From Archangium violaceum Cb vi76 (lineage in GTDB: Bacteria; Myxococcota; Myxococcia; Myxococcales; Myxococcaceae): 53,645 nt of DNA. This document shows, piece after piece, positions 12,323-21,351 of the stretch (within the stretch, counting starts at the first letter, position 1; each line of letters opens with the position of its first letter). The position numbers were made by a program, and so were the translations under genes. The notes under the pieces were generated by a model. It searched no databases, had not been told where the DNA came from, and worked only from the letters and a program-made list of their open reading frames with translations. Location: assembly GCF_000733295.1 (NCBI RefSeq), contig NZ_JPMI01000409.1, positions 1 through 53,645 on the forward strand, read 5' to 3'.

Positions 12323-15300
12323 ATGCGCATCGATTTCGACGCAGTGGGACGTGCGGGAAAGCGGTGGTTCAACCGCCGCGTGGGACTGGCGGCGGGGCTG
12401 TTGGCCGCTGGAGCCGCGGGGCTGCTGGCCCTGCCGGGCCGCACGGGCAGTGTACCGGTGCCCGGGAAGGCCGCGTGCTGCACGGGCGCGGCCGCGCTGG
12501 GTGACACGATGATTCACGCCTCGGGTGGAGGCGACAAGGAGTTCTTCGAGGTGCCCTCGAGCCCGCCGGGAGCCATCTTCCTGCTGGGCAACAACGCGTC
12601 CATGCAGGAGTACGCGCAGTACCTGCCCGAGGTGGGTGACACCTCGAAGCCGGGCTGCTCGGACCCGGCGCTGGTGGACGCGATGAAGTGGTTCGACCGT
12701 GGGAGCGCGGATCCAGCGCTCAACGGCGCCATTCCGTTCGACGCGGACCCGGACTTCTCCACGACGGAGACGCACTTCTTCGAGCCGGACAAGTACTACC
12801 ACTCGCGCGGGCGGCGCCTGGCGTGGCAGGTGGAGGAGGGCCCGTACTCCCTGCCGGTGGACATGCGGAGCACGCTGGGCTTCACGGACCTGATGCAGGT
12901 GTGCGGCAACGCCATGGACTGGAGCGAGCCGTGGGGCTCGCCCGTGTACACGGAGTGCCAGAAGTGCCTGACGGACAAGGGCTGGTGGAGGGGTCCGCTG
13001 GCGAGCACGCCCACGGCCCCCGCGGGCGAGACGCTGCCGGTGGAGGCGCGGCGCAAGTGGGTGCTGAGCGGCCGCGTGCTCAACGTGCGCCCGCCGAAGT
13101 TCGTGGTGGCGCGCAAGGTGCTCAAGGACGTGGTCTCCACGGCGGTGGATCTGCGCATGGGCGTGGCCACGTTCGGCCCGGATCATGGCTGGTTCGATCC
13201 GCCGGTGCTGCTGCGGCCGCTGAAGCCCTCGTGTGACAAGTCGCTTCCTGTGCTGGACGAGACGGCGCTCGGGCGGGCGGAGCTGCGCGAGGCCATCAAC
13301 TCCATCTCCTTCCGCAACGACGAGCGCTCCATTGGCGAGGCGCTCTTCGGATTGGGTGGGTACTTCTCCTCGCAGAAGGTGGATGGGCGGTGGGCCAACT
13401 GGTTCACCAACCCCATCAGCCCGGGCTGGGGCTGGCCGGGGTGCTGCAACGGCGGCACGGTGGATGATGTGCTCACGGGCAAGGACGGCGAGCCGTGGGG
13501 CGCGCAGTCTCCGGACGAGTGGCTCAAGGACACGCAGCCGTGGGAGGGCATGGGCGCGGACCGCTCCGTGTGCTCGGCCTGCCAGGCCAGCTCCATCATC
13601 GTGCTGGCGGATGGCGCGCCCCGGTACGACAACACGGTGCCCATCACGAAGATGATGGAGGTGCTGAAGGCGCGGGGCGCGAAGCACGCGGACGGTACGC
13701 CGCTCACGTTCGACCCGAGCAGCCCGGAGACGAACCCGGCGCCGGGTGGGGTGAACTACTGCGACGAGTTCGGCGCGACGAAGGAGGACTGCGACTACGC
13801 CAACTGGCCCACGGGTCTGGCGAAGACGAACAAGAACTTCATGGACGACGTGGCCTTCTTCCTGGCCAACGCGGACCTGCGCGATGACCTCGCGGGGGAC
13901 CAGTCCGTGCGCACGTACACCATCGGCTACGGCGACAACAGCCCGATGCTCCAGAGCATCGCGAAGGCGGGCAAGGGCCGGTTCTTCCGCGCCAACAACG
14001 CGGGAGAGCTGCGCGATGCGCTCATGGCCGCGCTCGGGGATGTGAAGGAGGTCTCCACGGCGTTCTCGTCCGCGAGTGTCGCGAGTGTGCAGTCGGGAGG
14101 CTCGCAGTCCTCCTACGTGCCGCGCTTCACGCCGCGCCGGGGCCGGCCCTACGAGGGCCACCTCTACCGCTTCTTCTTCTTCAGCGAGTTCTCGCAGGGC
14201 TGCCAGCTGGCCCGGGCCCGGAGCCCGCTGGGAGACCCGCGCGACCTCAATGGAGACAAGGACTGCGACGACTCCTTCTTCCTCGACAAGCCGGCGGGCT
14301 TCACGACGGCGCCGGGCGCGGTGCCGGACCCCTCCAGCTTCACGCGCGCCAACATCGTCCAGGAGAACACCGAGGGCGTCTGGGTGAAGGTGCAGACGGC
14401 CACCCTCTCCAGCGATGGCCGTCTGGTGGGCGGCACGCCGGCCCAGCCTTTCTGGGACCTGGCGGAGACGCTCGGCCAGCGCAGCGCGAGCGCGCCGTGC
14501 AACCCGGCGGATCCGCTCGACCCCACGGGAGGCCGCTGCCTCTTCACGCTCGTGGACCGTGACAAGGATGGCCGCTTCACGCAGGCGGACAACCCGCCCA
14601 TGCCCTTCGACGTGGCCCACCGCGCCGAGCTGGAGGAGTACCTGCTGGCGGCCGGGGATGGCTTCTGCGCCGTGGCCTTCGCGAAGCTGAAGAAGGCCTG
14701 GACGGGCACGCCCGCGCAGCGGGCCGAGTGCGTGGACACGCTCATCCGCTTCGTGCGCGGCGTGGACGTGTTCGACTACGACGGAGACCTGCTCACGGAC
14801 GAGGACCGGCCGTGCTCGGGCAATCCGTCGCGCTCGTGCAAGCTCGCGGACATCTTCCACTCCACGCCGGTGACGGTGGAGCCGCCCATCGAGCCCTTCC
14901 TGTGTACGTTGGGGCTGAGTGGCCAGTGCCTGTCCACGCTCTACGACGACTTCACCGCCTCGGTGTCGTCCGAGACGTCGTGCGCCACGCCGTCCGCGGG
15001 CAAGCCCTGCTACGCGGCCACGCCGATGGATCCGCCGCGCGGCTCCAGCGCGAACCGGTTCGGTTCCTATGACGTGTTCCGCGAGGCGAACGCGAAGCGC
15101 GAGCGCATCGTGCTGGTGGGCTCCAACGGCGGCATGCTGCACGCGGTGCACGCGGGCACGGCCCTCGCGCGGGACAAGACGAGCGCCGTCGACGACGTGC
15201 ACGACCTGGGCACGGGCCAGGAGCTGTGGGGCTTCATCCCGCCGGACCTGCTGCCCAAGCTGGGCCTGATGCTGAACGGCCACGAGTACTTCGTGGACGG

Positions 15301-17224
15301 CACGGCCATGGTGCGTGACGTCTGGGCGGACGGCTCCGCGAGCGGCACGAGCACGGGCAACGGCGTGAAGGAGGCGGGCGAGTTCCACTCGCTGGCGATC
15401 CTCACCGAGCGCTCGGGTGGCCAGCGTTTCGCCGCGTTGGACGTGACGAACCCGCGCGAGATGTTGAAGCCGGACGGCAAGCCCTTCCGCTGGATGTTCC
15501 CCAACGCGTGTGAGCCGGAGTCGGCCATGGTGGGCCAGTCGTGGGCGAACTTCGCGCCCAAGCCGCCGCCCATCGGCCCGGTGCGGCTCGCGACGAGCAA
15601 TGCGCGCGGTTGGGAGGAGCGCTGGGTGGCGGTGCTCAACGGCGGGTACAGCGCGGACCTGTCGCGTGGCCGCGGTGTGTACATGCTGGATGCGTGGACG
15701 GGTGACACGTTGTGGTCCGCGGAGGCGCGGCCCGGTGTGGCCTCGCCGGATGCGTACACGACGGTGCTCAACCGGATGCTGCCCATCGCGGCGGCGCCGG
15801 CGCTGGTGGACATTGGCGACGCGGAGAGCGTGCGGATGGACCTGGATGGCTTCTTCGACACGCTCGTCGTCGGTGACCTGGGCGGCCAGGTGTGGACGTT
15901 CCGCTTCCACACGCCGGGCGTGCTCGGGAGCGATGGCCGGGTGAACAACTGGTTCGGCGCGCGCTCGCTGGAGATGGCGCGTGGCAAGGACTTCGAGAAG
16001 CAGCCCTTCTTCCACCTCGCCTCCACCGTGCGTCAGCCGGAGACGGGCTGGCTGCGCGCCTTCCTGGGCACGGGAGACCGGCAGCATCTGCGCTCCAAGG
16101 AGGGAACGAACTGCGGCCCGGATGATCTGCTGGCGTGCGTGCGGATGAAGTGCGACGTGGAGGCGGAGCTCACCGCCGACATCAACGGTCTGCTGCGCAC
16201 GTCCGTCATCGAGTACGACAACGGCGTGCTGGTGAAGAACACGGGCGCGCTCTCGGGCTCGGTGGCGCCGGTGTGCTCGTCCGCGCGCATGGAGCTCACG
16301 GGCCTGCGCATCCGGTGTGACAACAGCACGGCGCTGGGCAGTGGCTCCTACTACTTCCCCGCGGCGGGGGCGCCGGAGCCCGCCAGCTCGGATGCCGAGT
16401 GCGCCAAGGCGGGTGGTGAGTGGTCGTGCACGCTGGCCACGCTTCCCACGGACTCGCACGGGGACCTGAACCTGGGCGCGGACGCGGCCAGGGTGCCGCA
16501 CAACCGCTACTTCGGCTTCCACGCGTATGGCGGTTGGCAGCGTCACTTCGAGAGCGCCACCGAGGCCCTCGCGTTCGACGACAAGCGTGTGACGGACACC
16601 GCCTTCGCTTGCGGCGCGGGAGTCGACTGCTCGCTGGTGGATGTCACGATTCCGGACAGCGCCTACGCGACGTACGTGCACCCGGAGTTGGGCCCTCGGC
16701 GCTACGTCCCCACCAGCACGCTCGTGTCGCTCCCGCGGGGCACGATGGAGGGGCCGGGCTGGTTCCTCCGGTATGGCGGCCTGCAGGAGAAGACGGCGGC
16801 GGGCTCGGCCGTGTTGGGCGGCATCGTGTTCTGGCCGAGCTTCTCGCCTCCCGCGGCGGCCACCGTCTCCGCCTGCAAGCTGTCGGGTGGAGGGGACCTC
16901 AGCCGCTCGTGGCAGGCGGACGTCATCACCGGCATGCCGGACCAGGCGGAGGGCTTCCGGGTGACGGACGCGGAGGGCAAGCTGCTCGGGTACATGCCCG
17001 CCAAGACGCTGGATGCGTGGGCGCCGCCTCCGGAGCCGGCGGCGGTCGTCTCCGTGTCCTCGACGGGCGGCATCCGCTACGAGGTGGTGATGCCGGGCGT
17101 GGGCCAGGCTCCCGTCAGCGAGACGCTGCGTGAGCGCAAGAACACCACGCCGGACATCTCCTGGCTGGAGGTGCCGCGCAACCTGCACGCGTGCCGGCAC
17201 GCGGACACCCGCTTCTGTCCGTGA
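12323..17224 (+). CDS. pilY1: PilY1-like type IV pilus tip/adhesin protein
   Basis: 1633 residues from ATG 12323, which has AGGGAG upstream and opens an N-terminal export signal (RR, then an Ala/Gly/Leu core at about 13-40). Residues about 65-600 form a von Willebrand A-like region: FLLGNNASM replaces the usual DxSxS MIDAS start, with IIVLADGAP and TIGYGDNSPM further on, ending in GRFFRANNAGELRDAL. EF-hand-like loops (DLNGDKDCDD, DRDKDGRF, DYDGDLLTDED) lie at about 640-820. The C-terminal half is the Neisseria PilC/PilY1 beta-propeller (LVGSNGGMLHAVHAG, LWGFIPPDLLPKLG, YFVDGTAMVRDVW), with the calcium loop D-L-D-G-F-F-D at 1173-1179. PilY1 works with minor pilins at the pilus tip and in adhesion; none are adjacent here. 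Confidence 0.88.
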   Translation: MRIDFDAVGRAGKRWFNRRVGLAAGLLAAGAAGLLALPGRTGSVPVPGKAACCTGAAALGDTMIHASGGGDKEFFEVPSSPPGAIFLLGNNASMQEYAQYLPEVGDTSKPGCSDPALVDAMKWFDRGSADPALNGAIPFDADPDFSTTETHFFEPDKYYHSRGRRLAWQVEEGPYSLPVDMRSTLGFTDLMQVCGNAMDWSEPWGSPVYTECQKCLTDKGWWRGPLASTPTAPAGETLPVEARRKWVLSGRVLNVRPPKFVVARKVLKDVVSTAVDLRMGVATFGPDHGWFDPPVLLRPLKPSCDKSLPVLDETALGRAELREAINSISFRNDERSIGEALFGLGGYFSSQKVDGRWANWFTNPISPGWGWPGCCNGGTVDDVLTGKDGEPWGAQSPDEWLKDTQPWEGMGADRSVCSACQASSIIVLADGAPRYDNTVPITKMMEVLKARGAKHADGTPLTFDPSSPETNPAPGGVNYCDEFGATKEDCDYANWPTGLAKTNKNFMDDVAFFLANADLRDDLAGDQSVRTYTIGYGDNSPMLQSIAKAGKGRFFRANNAGELRDALMAALGDVKEVSTAFSSASVASVQSGGSQSSYVPRFTPRRGRPYEGHLYRFFFFSEFSQGCQLARARSPLGDPRDLNGDKDCDDSFFLDKPAGFTTAPGAVPDPSSFTRANIVQENTEGVWVKVQTATLSSDGRLVGGTPAQPFWDLAETLGQRSASAPCNPADPLDPTGGRCLFTLVDRDKDGRFTQADNPPMPFDVAHRAELEEYLLAAGDGFCAVAFAKLKKAWTGTPAQRAECVDTLIRFVRGVDVFDYDGDLLTDEDRPCSGNPSRSCKLADIFHSTPVTVEPPIEPFLCTLGLSGQCLSTLYDDFTASVSSETSCATPSAGKPCYAATPMDPPRGSSANRFGSYDVFREANAKRERIVLVGSNGGMLHAVHAGTALARDKTSAVDDVHDLGTGQELWGFIPPDLLPKLGLMLNGHEYFVDGTAMVRDVWADGSASGTSTGNGVKEAGEFHSLAILTERSGGQRFAALDVTNPREMLKPDGKPFRWMFPNACEPESAMVGQSWANFAPKPPPIGPVRLATSNARGWEERWVAVLNGGYSADLSRGRGVYMLDAWTGDTLWSAEARPGVASPDAYTTVLNRMLPIAAAPALVDIGDAESVRMDLDGFFDTLVVGDLGGQVWTFRFHTPGVLGSDGRVNNWFGARSLEMARGKDFEKQPFFHLASTVRQPETGWLRAFLGTGDRQHLRSKEGTNCGPDDLLACVRMKCDVEAELTADINGLLRTSVIEYDNGVLVKNTGALSGSVAPVCSSARMELTGLRIRCDNSTALGSGSYYFPAAGAPEPASSDAECAKAGGEWSCTLATLPTDSHGDLNLGADAARVPHNRYFGFHAYGGWQRHFESATEALAFDDKRVTDTAFACGAGVDCSLVDVTIPDSAYATYVHPELGPRRYVPTSTLVSLPRGTMEGPGWFLRYGGLQEKTAAGSAVLGGIVFWPSFSPPAAATVSACKLSGGGDLSRSWQADVITGMPDQAEGFRVTDAEGKLLGYMPAKTLDAWAPPPEPAAVVSVSSTGGIRYEVVMPGVGQAPVSETLRERKNTTPDISWLEVPRNLHACRHADTRFCP

Positions 17225-17242
17225 GGCGTGGGGACGGCCGGG

Positions 17243-18847
17243 TCACTCCCTCGAGGACCCGGCGTTCCGCGCGTCGCGAGGGAGGCGCACCCGGAAGGTG
17301 GTGCCTTCCTCGCGGTTGGAGCGCACCTGGATGTCGCCGTGATGGGCGCGCACCACGTGCTTCACGATGAACAGTCCCAGGCCGATGCTGCGCTGGGCGT
17401 TGTCCGTCCTGTTCGCCCCGCGCCGCATGGGCTCGAAGATGTGCCGCTGGTCCTCGGGCGAGATGGGCGTCCCCAGGTTGTGCACGCGCAATTGCAGCAT
17501 GCCGTCCTCGCTCGTGCTGCTCACGGTCACGGGCGTATCGGGCGGGCTGTACTGGAGGGCGTTGGTCAGCAGGTTCGTCAGCACCTGCGCGATGCGGTCC
17601 GCGTCCAGTGTTCCCTCGCCAGCGCCCGTGCACTCCAGCCGGAGCGTGCGCCCGGGGTAGGCGAACTGCACTTCCTCCACCACCTGCCGCGCCAGCTCGT
17701 GCAGGTCCACCGGCTGCGGTTGGATGATGATGCCGCTGCCCATGCTGGCCTGGGTGAAGTCCAGCAGCTCCCTCACCATGCGCGTCATCCGCTCGGCGCT
17801 GCTGCGGATGCGGGTGAGCAGGCGCACCTGGGCGGCCTCGTCCCGGCCCTGCTTGCGCAGGCCCGACTCCGCCGCCAGGGTGATGGCGGTGAGCGGGTTG
17901 CGCAGATCATGGCTGACGATGCCCATGAGCTGTTGCGACAGCTCCGCCCGGCGCAGGGCCTCGGCGCGCAGCTCGCGCAGCTCGGTGACGTCCCGGCCCA
18001 CCCCGATGAAGCCGGAGAGCTCTCCCCCGGCCGAGCGGATGGGAACGGTGCGGATGCCGACCCACACCTCGCTCCCGTCCTTGCGCCTTCCCAGCCACTC
18101 GCCCTTGCGCTCGCCGGTGGTGAGGATGCGGGCGAGGCCCGCCGCGAGCTCCTCGGCGGATTGGCTCGGGTAGAGCCTCGCCACCGACTGGCCCATCATC
18201 TCCCCGGCGCTGTAGCCGAAGAGCTGGGTGGCCCCCTCGTTCCAGTAGGTGATGAGGCCGGACAGGTCCGACACGATGATGCTGTCCTGCACGTTCGCGA
18301 GGATGTGCACCTGCGTGCGCAATTGGGCGTTGACGGCCTCCAGCTCGGTACGGGCGGCGCGCTCGGACTCCAGCAGCTGCGCGCGCTCCCGGGCCACCTC
18401 GTGGGTGCGCAGCACGGTGCGCAGCGTGGCCACCAGCTCCTCGGGCTCCACCGGGGCCACGAGGTAGCCGTCCGCGCCTCCGAGCAGCCCCTGGGTCTTG
18501 TCCTGGGTGGTGGTGAAGTTGGCGGACATCTGGATGATGGGGAGGGCGGCCGTGGCCGGGTCCGCCTTCAACCTGCGGCTCACCTCGAAACCCGTCAGGT
18601 CTGGCAGGCGCACGTCCAGCAGCAGGACATCCGGCCCCTCCCGGGCGAGCTGGAAGGCCTCACCCGCGGTGGCGGCCTGCCACGTCCTGAAGCCCGCCAG
18701 CTCCAGCGTCCGCGCGAGCAGGTACCGCCTGGCGTCATCGTCCTCGACGATGAGCACGACGGGCGAGGGTGGCTGGGAGGAGGGGGTCTTTTCCATTCGG
18801 CGGGCCAGTCCCGGGGGGGGCCGGGAGCCCTCATACAATAGCGTCAT
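17243..18847 (-). CDS. Receiver-PAS-HisKA-HATPase histidine kinase
   Basis: About 534 residues. An N-terminal receiver domain (VLIVEDDDARR, phospho-Asp in LLLDVRLPDLTG) is followed by a linker helix, one PAS/PAC unit (about 190-300), HisKA with H313 in SHDLRNPLTAI, and HATPase_c (TNLLTNALQYSP, GLGLFIVKHV). The receiver's usual conserved Lys (TKPF) is Ala in YLVAPVEPEE, a substitution also seen as Gln in related kinases. The ATG at 18847 has AGGAGGAAGGGG upstream; ATG 18796 is an alternative nearer the receiver. It is divergent from the next kinase (90-bp gap) and convergent with the pilY1-like gene (18-bp gap). It is soluble. Confidence 0.9.
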   Translation of the reverse strand: MTLLYEGSRPPPGLARRMEKTPSSQPPSPVVLIVEDDDARRYLLARTLELAGFRTWQAATAGEAFQLAREGPDVLLLDVRLPDLTGFEVSRRLKADPATAALPIIQMSANFTTTQDKTQGLLGGADGYLVAPVEPEELVATLRTVLRTHEVARERAQLLESERAARTELEAVNAQLRTQVHILANVQDSIIVSDLSGLITYWNEGATQLFGYSAGEMMGQSVARLYPSQSAEELAAGLARILTTGERKGEWLGRRKDGSEVWVGIRTVPIRSAGGELSGFIGVGRDVTELRELRAEALRRAELSQQLMGIVSHDLRNPLTAITLAAESGLRKQGRDEAAQVRLLTRIRSSAERMTRMVRELLDFTQASMGSGIIIQPQPVDLHELARQVVEEVQFAYPGRTLRLECTGAGEGTLDADRIAQVLTNLLTNALQYSPPDTPVTVSSTSEDGMLQLRVHNLGTPISPEDQRHIFEPMRRGANRTDNAQRSIGLGLFIVKHVVRAHHGDIQVRSNREEGTTFRVRLPRDARNAGSSRE

Positions 18848-18937
18848 GCGGACGTCCCCTTCCTCCTGGCGTCCATTCCGCTTCACTCCGGGTGCTGTGT
18901 TCTTGACGGGGCGGCCCGTGCCAGCGACCGTGGCGGC

Positions 18938-20464
18938 GTGAGCGCGCCCTCCGTTCCGAGCGCGCCCGGTTCCGGCCAGGCGCCTTCTTCCAACTCCGAC
19001 AGCTCCGGGTTGCCGGCCGATGATCGCCTGAGGCTGTTGCTCGAGCACATGTCCGAGGCCTTCCTGTCGTTGGATGGACGGGGGCGGGTGCTCGATTGCA
19101 ACACGCGGGCGGTGGCCCTGTTCGGAGTGGCCGCCGAGCGGCTGCTCGGCCAGGAGCCGTGGGGGGCGGTGCCCGCGCTGGCGGGCAGGACGTTGCACGG
19201 GCGGTTGTTGACGGCGCTCGAGACGCGCCAGCCCGCGCGTTTCCTCGCCTCGCTGCCGCCGCGCTCCTGGGTGGAGGTGTCCGTCGTCCCCGTGCGCGAC
19301 GAGCTGTGGGTGCTCGCCTCGGACATCACCCAGCGCGAGGAGGCCCAGGCCCTGGTGGAGGAGACGGAGAAGCGCTTCCGGCTGTTGGGCGAGCGTTTCC
19401 AGGTGGCGCTCGACTCCGCGCAGATGGCCGTCTGGGAGACGAACCTCGCCACCGGCCAGGTGTTCCGCTCGGAGGGGCATGACCGGCTCTACGGTTACCC
19501 CGAGCCGCTCAAGGAGTGGACCCACGAGAAGTTCCTCGCCTCGCTCCACCCGGAGGACCGGCCGGAGGTGGAGGCCCAGGTCACCGGCATCTTCCACAAC
19601 GACGTGAAGTCCTATACGTCCACCTTCCGCACCCGCTGGCCGGATGGCACCTGGCACTGGCTCACCAGCCGCGCCACCGTGATGCGGGACACCCAGGGCC
19701 GGCCCATGGTGGTGCGCGGCGCCATGCTCGACATCACCACCCTGAAGCAGACGGAATTGGCGCTGCAGGAGGCGGTGCGCGTGCGCGAGGACTTCCTGTC
19801 GCTCGCCAGTCACGAGCTCAAGACGCCGCTCACCGGCCTGTTGCTGCAGATGCAGATGTTGCGGCGGCTGGAAACGGAGGCGGGCTCCACGCCGCTGGAC
19901 TCCCAGAAGGTGCGGACGCGGCTGGAGGCCATCGACCGGCTGCTGCGGCGCTCGAGCCTGCTGGTGGACAACCTGCTGGACGTGGGACGCATGCGCCACG
20001 GCAAGCTGGACTTCCTCTTCTCCACGGGGGACCTGTCGGCGCTGGTGTCCGAGCTGGTGGAGCGCACCCGCGAGGAGGCCCGGCTGGCGGGCGTGTCCCT
20101 CACCGCGGACATCACCCCGGCGCTGGTGGGGCGCTTCGATCGGCTGCGGCTCGAGCAGGTGGTGCTCAACCTGCTGGCCAACGCCCTGCGCCACGGCGGG
20201 GGGCAGCCCATGGACGTGCGGCTGGAGCGGACCCCGGAGGGCGCGCGGCTGGTGGTGCGGGACGAGGGGCCCGGCATCCCCGAGGCCGATCGCGAGCGCA
20301 TCTTCTCGCGCTTCGAGCAGGTGCGCGGCGTGGCGCGCGCCGGCGGCCTGGGACTCGGCCTCTTCATCGTGCGGCAGATCGTCGAGGGCCACCGCGGCCA
20401 CGTGCACGTGGAGGCGGGGCCCGGCGGACGCGGCGCGGCCTTCGTGGTCGAACTCCCTCTGTAA
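18938..20464 (+). CDS. PAS-domain sensor histidine kinase
   Basis: 508 residues from a GTG at 18938. A Ser/Pro-rich leader is followed by two PAS units (about 30-130 and 150-270), HisKA with H292 in SHELKTPLTGLLLQMQML, and HATPase_c (LNLLANALRHGG, DEGPGIPEAD, GLGLGLFIVRQI). It resembles the C-terminal half of the 6239-9019 kinase, including the unusual KTPLT(S/G)L(K/L)LQMQM helix, suggesting a shared origin. No transmembrane segment or receiver is present. The divergent receiver-bearing kinase across a 90-bp gap could form a phosphorelay with it; that is inference. Confidence 0.88.
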   Translation: MSAPSVPSAPGSGQAPSSNSDSSGLPADDRLRLLLEHMSEAFLSLDGRGRVLDCNTRAVALFGVAAERLLGQEPWGAVPALAGRTLHGRLLTALETRQPARFLASLPPRSWVEVSVVPVRDELWVLASDITQREEAQALVEETEKRFRLLGERFQVALDSAQMAVWETNLATGQVFRSEGHDRLYGYPEPLKEWTHEKFLASLHPEDRPEVEAQVTGIFHNDVKSYTSTFRTRWPDGTWHWLTSRATVMRDTQGRPMVVRGAMLDITTLKQTELALQEAVRVREDFLSLASHELKTPLTGLLLQMQMLRRLETEAGSTPLDSQKVRTRLEAIDRLLRRSSLLVDNLLDVGRMRHGKLDFLFSTGDLSALVSELVERTREEARLAGVSLTADITPALVGRFDRLRLEQVVLNLLANALRHGGGQPMDVRLERTPEGARLVVRDEGPGIPEADRERIFSRFEQVRGVARAGGLGLGLFIVRQIVEGHRGHVHVEAGPGGRGAAFVVELPL

Positions 20465-20694
20465 CAACTGCAACCCGGCTTCTCGTCCAGGGATTCCCCG
20501 TCGCTCCGCCGCTCGCACTGGGTGTGTCAGGAGTCCAGTCGAGCTGGAAAGTCAAGACGACACTGCCTGTTGAGTGGAGTGCGATCAGCCGTCCTTTCGA
20601 GTGGGCGGGTTGCTTTCGGCCCTTCAGAGCGTTTCTGATCTGTACCGGAGCTCCGGTCGTCTCACTCCAAGCCCCCAACGGAGGCAATCAACGC

Positions 20695-21348
20695 ATGCAG
20701 CTCAACATCACCTTCCGCCAGTTCGGCTCGTCCGATGCCCTCAAGGAGTACGCGAAGGAGAAGGTCGAGCGGGTGAACAAGTACCTGGACAGGGCCGGTG
20801 AGGCCCACGTGGTGCTGTCGCTCGAGCGGCACCTGCACCACGCGGAGATCACCATCCACTCCGGCTCCTGGGTGCTGCGCGGCAGGGAGAAGAGCGAGGA
20901 CATGTACGCGTCCATCGATCTCGCGATGGACAAGATCGAAGCGCAGCTGCGCAAGTACAAGGAGAAGATCAAGAACCACCACGGGCGCGAGCGCGTGCAC
21001 CACCGCCAGGAGCTGGTGAACCAGCTCAAGGTGCGCCACAAGGTGTTCGAGCTGCCCGAGGAGTTCCAGGAGGAGGCCGTGCCGCCCGCTCCCGTGGCGC
21101 AGCCCGCTCCGAGCGCGCCGGCCACCGGGCAGCTCGCGCAGTCCACCACGCGCATCGTGCGCACCGCGGAGATCACCGTGAAGCCCATGGCGGTGGACGA
21201 GGCGGTGATGCAGATGAACCTGATGAACCAGGACTTCTACGTCTTCCAGCACGCCACCACGCACGAGGTCTGCGTGGTGTACCGGCGCAAGGAGGACGGG
21301 CAGTACGGCCTCATCGGCGTGCACGGCTCCGCGCCCACCGCGGGCTGA
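20695..21348 (+). CDS. hpf: Long-form ribosome hibernation promoting factor
   Basis: 217 residues. The N-terminal roughly 100 residues are the RaiA/HPF ribosome-binding domain (LNITFRQFGSSDALKEYAKEK, DMYASIDLAMDKIEAQLRKYKEK). After a Pro/Ala linker (about 130-160), the C-terminal domain of long HPF (IVRTAEITVKPM, EAVMQMNLMNQDFYVFQ, VVYRRKEDGQYGLI) mediates dimerisation of 70S ribosomes into 100S particles. The ATG at 20695 is 10 nt after GGAGG. Its role is to store inactive ribosomes in stationary phase or starvation. In many proteobacteria hpf sits beside rpoN and ptsN; here a ptsN-like gene lies about 7.5 kb away and rpoN is not in the window. Confidence 0.95.
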   Translation: MQLNITFRQFGSSDALKEYAKEKVERVNKYLDRAGEAHVVLSLERHLHHAEITIHSGSWVLRGREKSEDMYASIDLAMDKIEAQLRKYKEKIKNHHGRERVHHRQELVNQLKVRHKVFELPEEFQEEAVPPAPVAQPAPSAPATGQLAQSTTRIVRTAEITVKPMAVDEAVMQMNLMNQDFYVFQHATTHEVCVVYRRKEDGQYGLIGVHGSAPTAG

Positions 21349-21351
21349 GTC

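Noticed and set aside
12082-12323. Cyclic-di-GMP riboswitch in the leader of the pilY1-like gene
   Set aside because: None of the conserved GEMM core sequences is present; only a simple hairpin is seen.
12308-17200. 1630-codon open frame on the minus strand
   Set aside because: It is fully antisense to the PilY1-like gene. Arg/His/Ala-rich sequence without motifs is the usual shadow in high-GC DNA.
18848-20518. Continuous minus-strand reading that would extend the 534-residue kinase to about 1090 residues
   Set aside because: The extra part is antisense to the well-supported PAS kinase at 18938-20464, is His/Arg/Gln-rich and has no domain; a strong ribosome site marks the real start at 18847.
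20605-20625. Sigma54-like GG...GC pattern upstream of hpf
   Set aside because: TGG and TGC are too close (6 bp between instead of 9) for a -24/-12 promoter.
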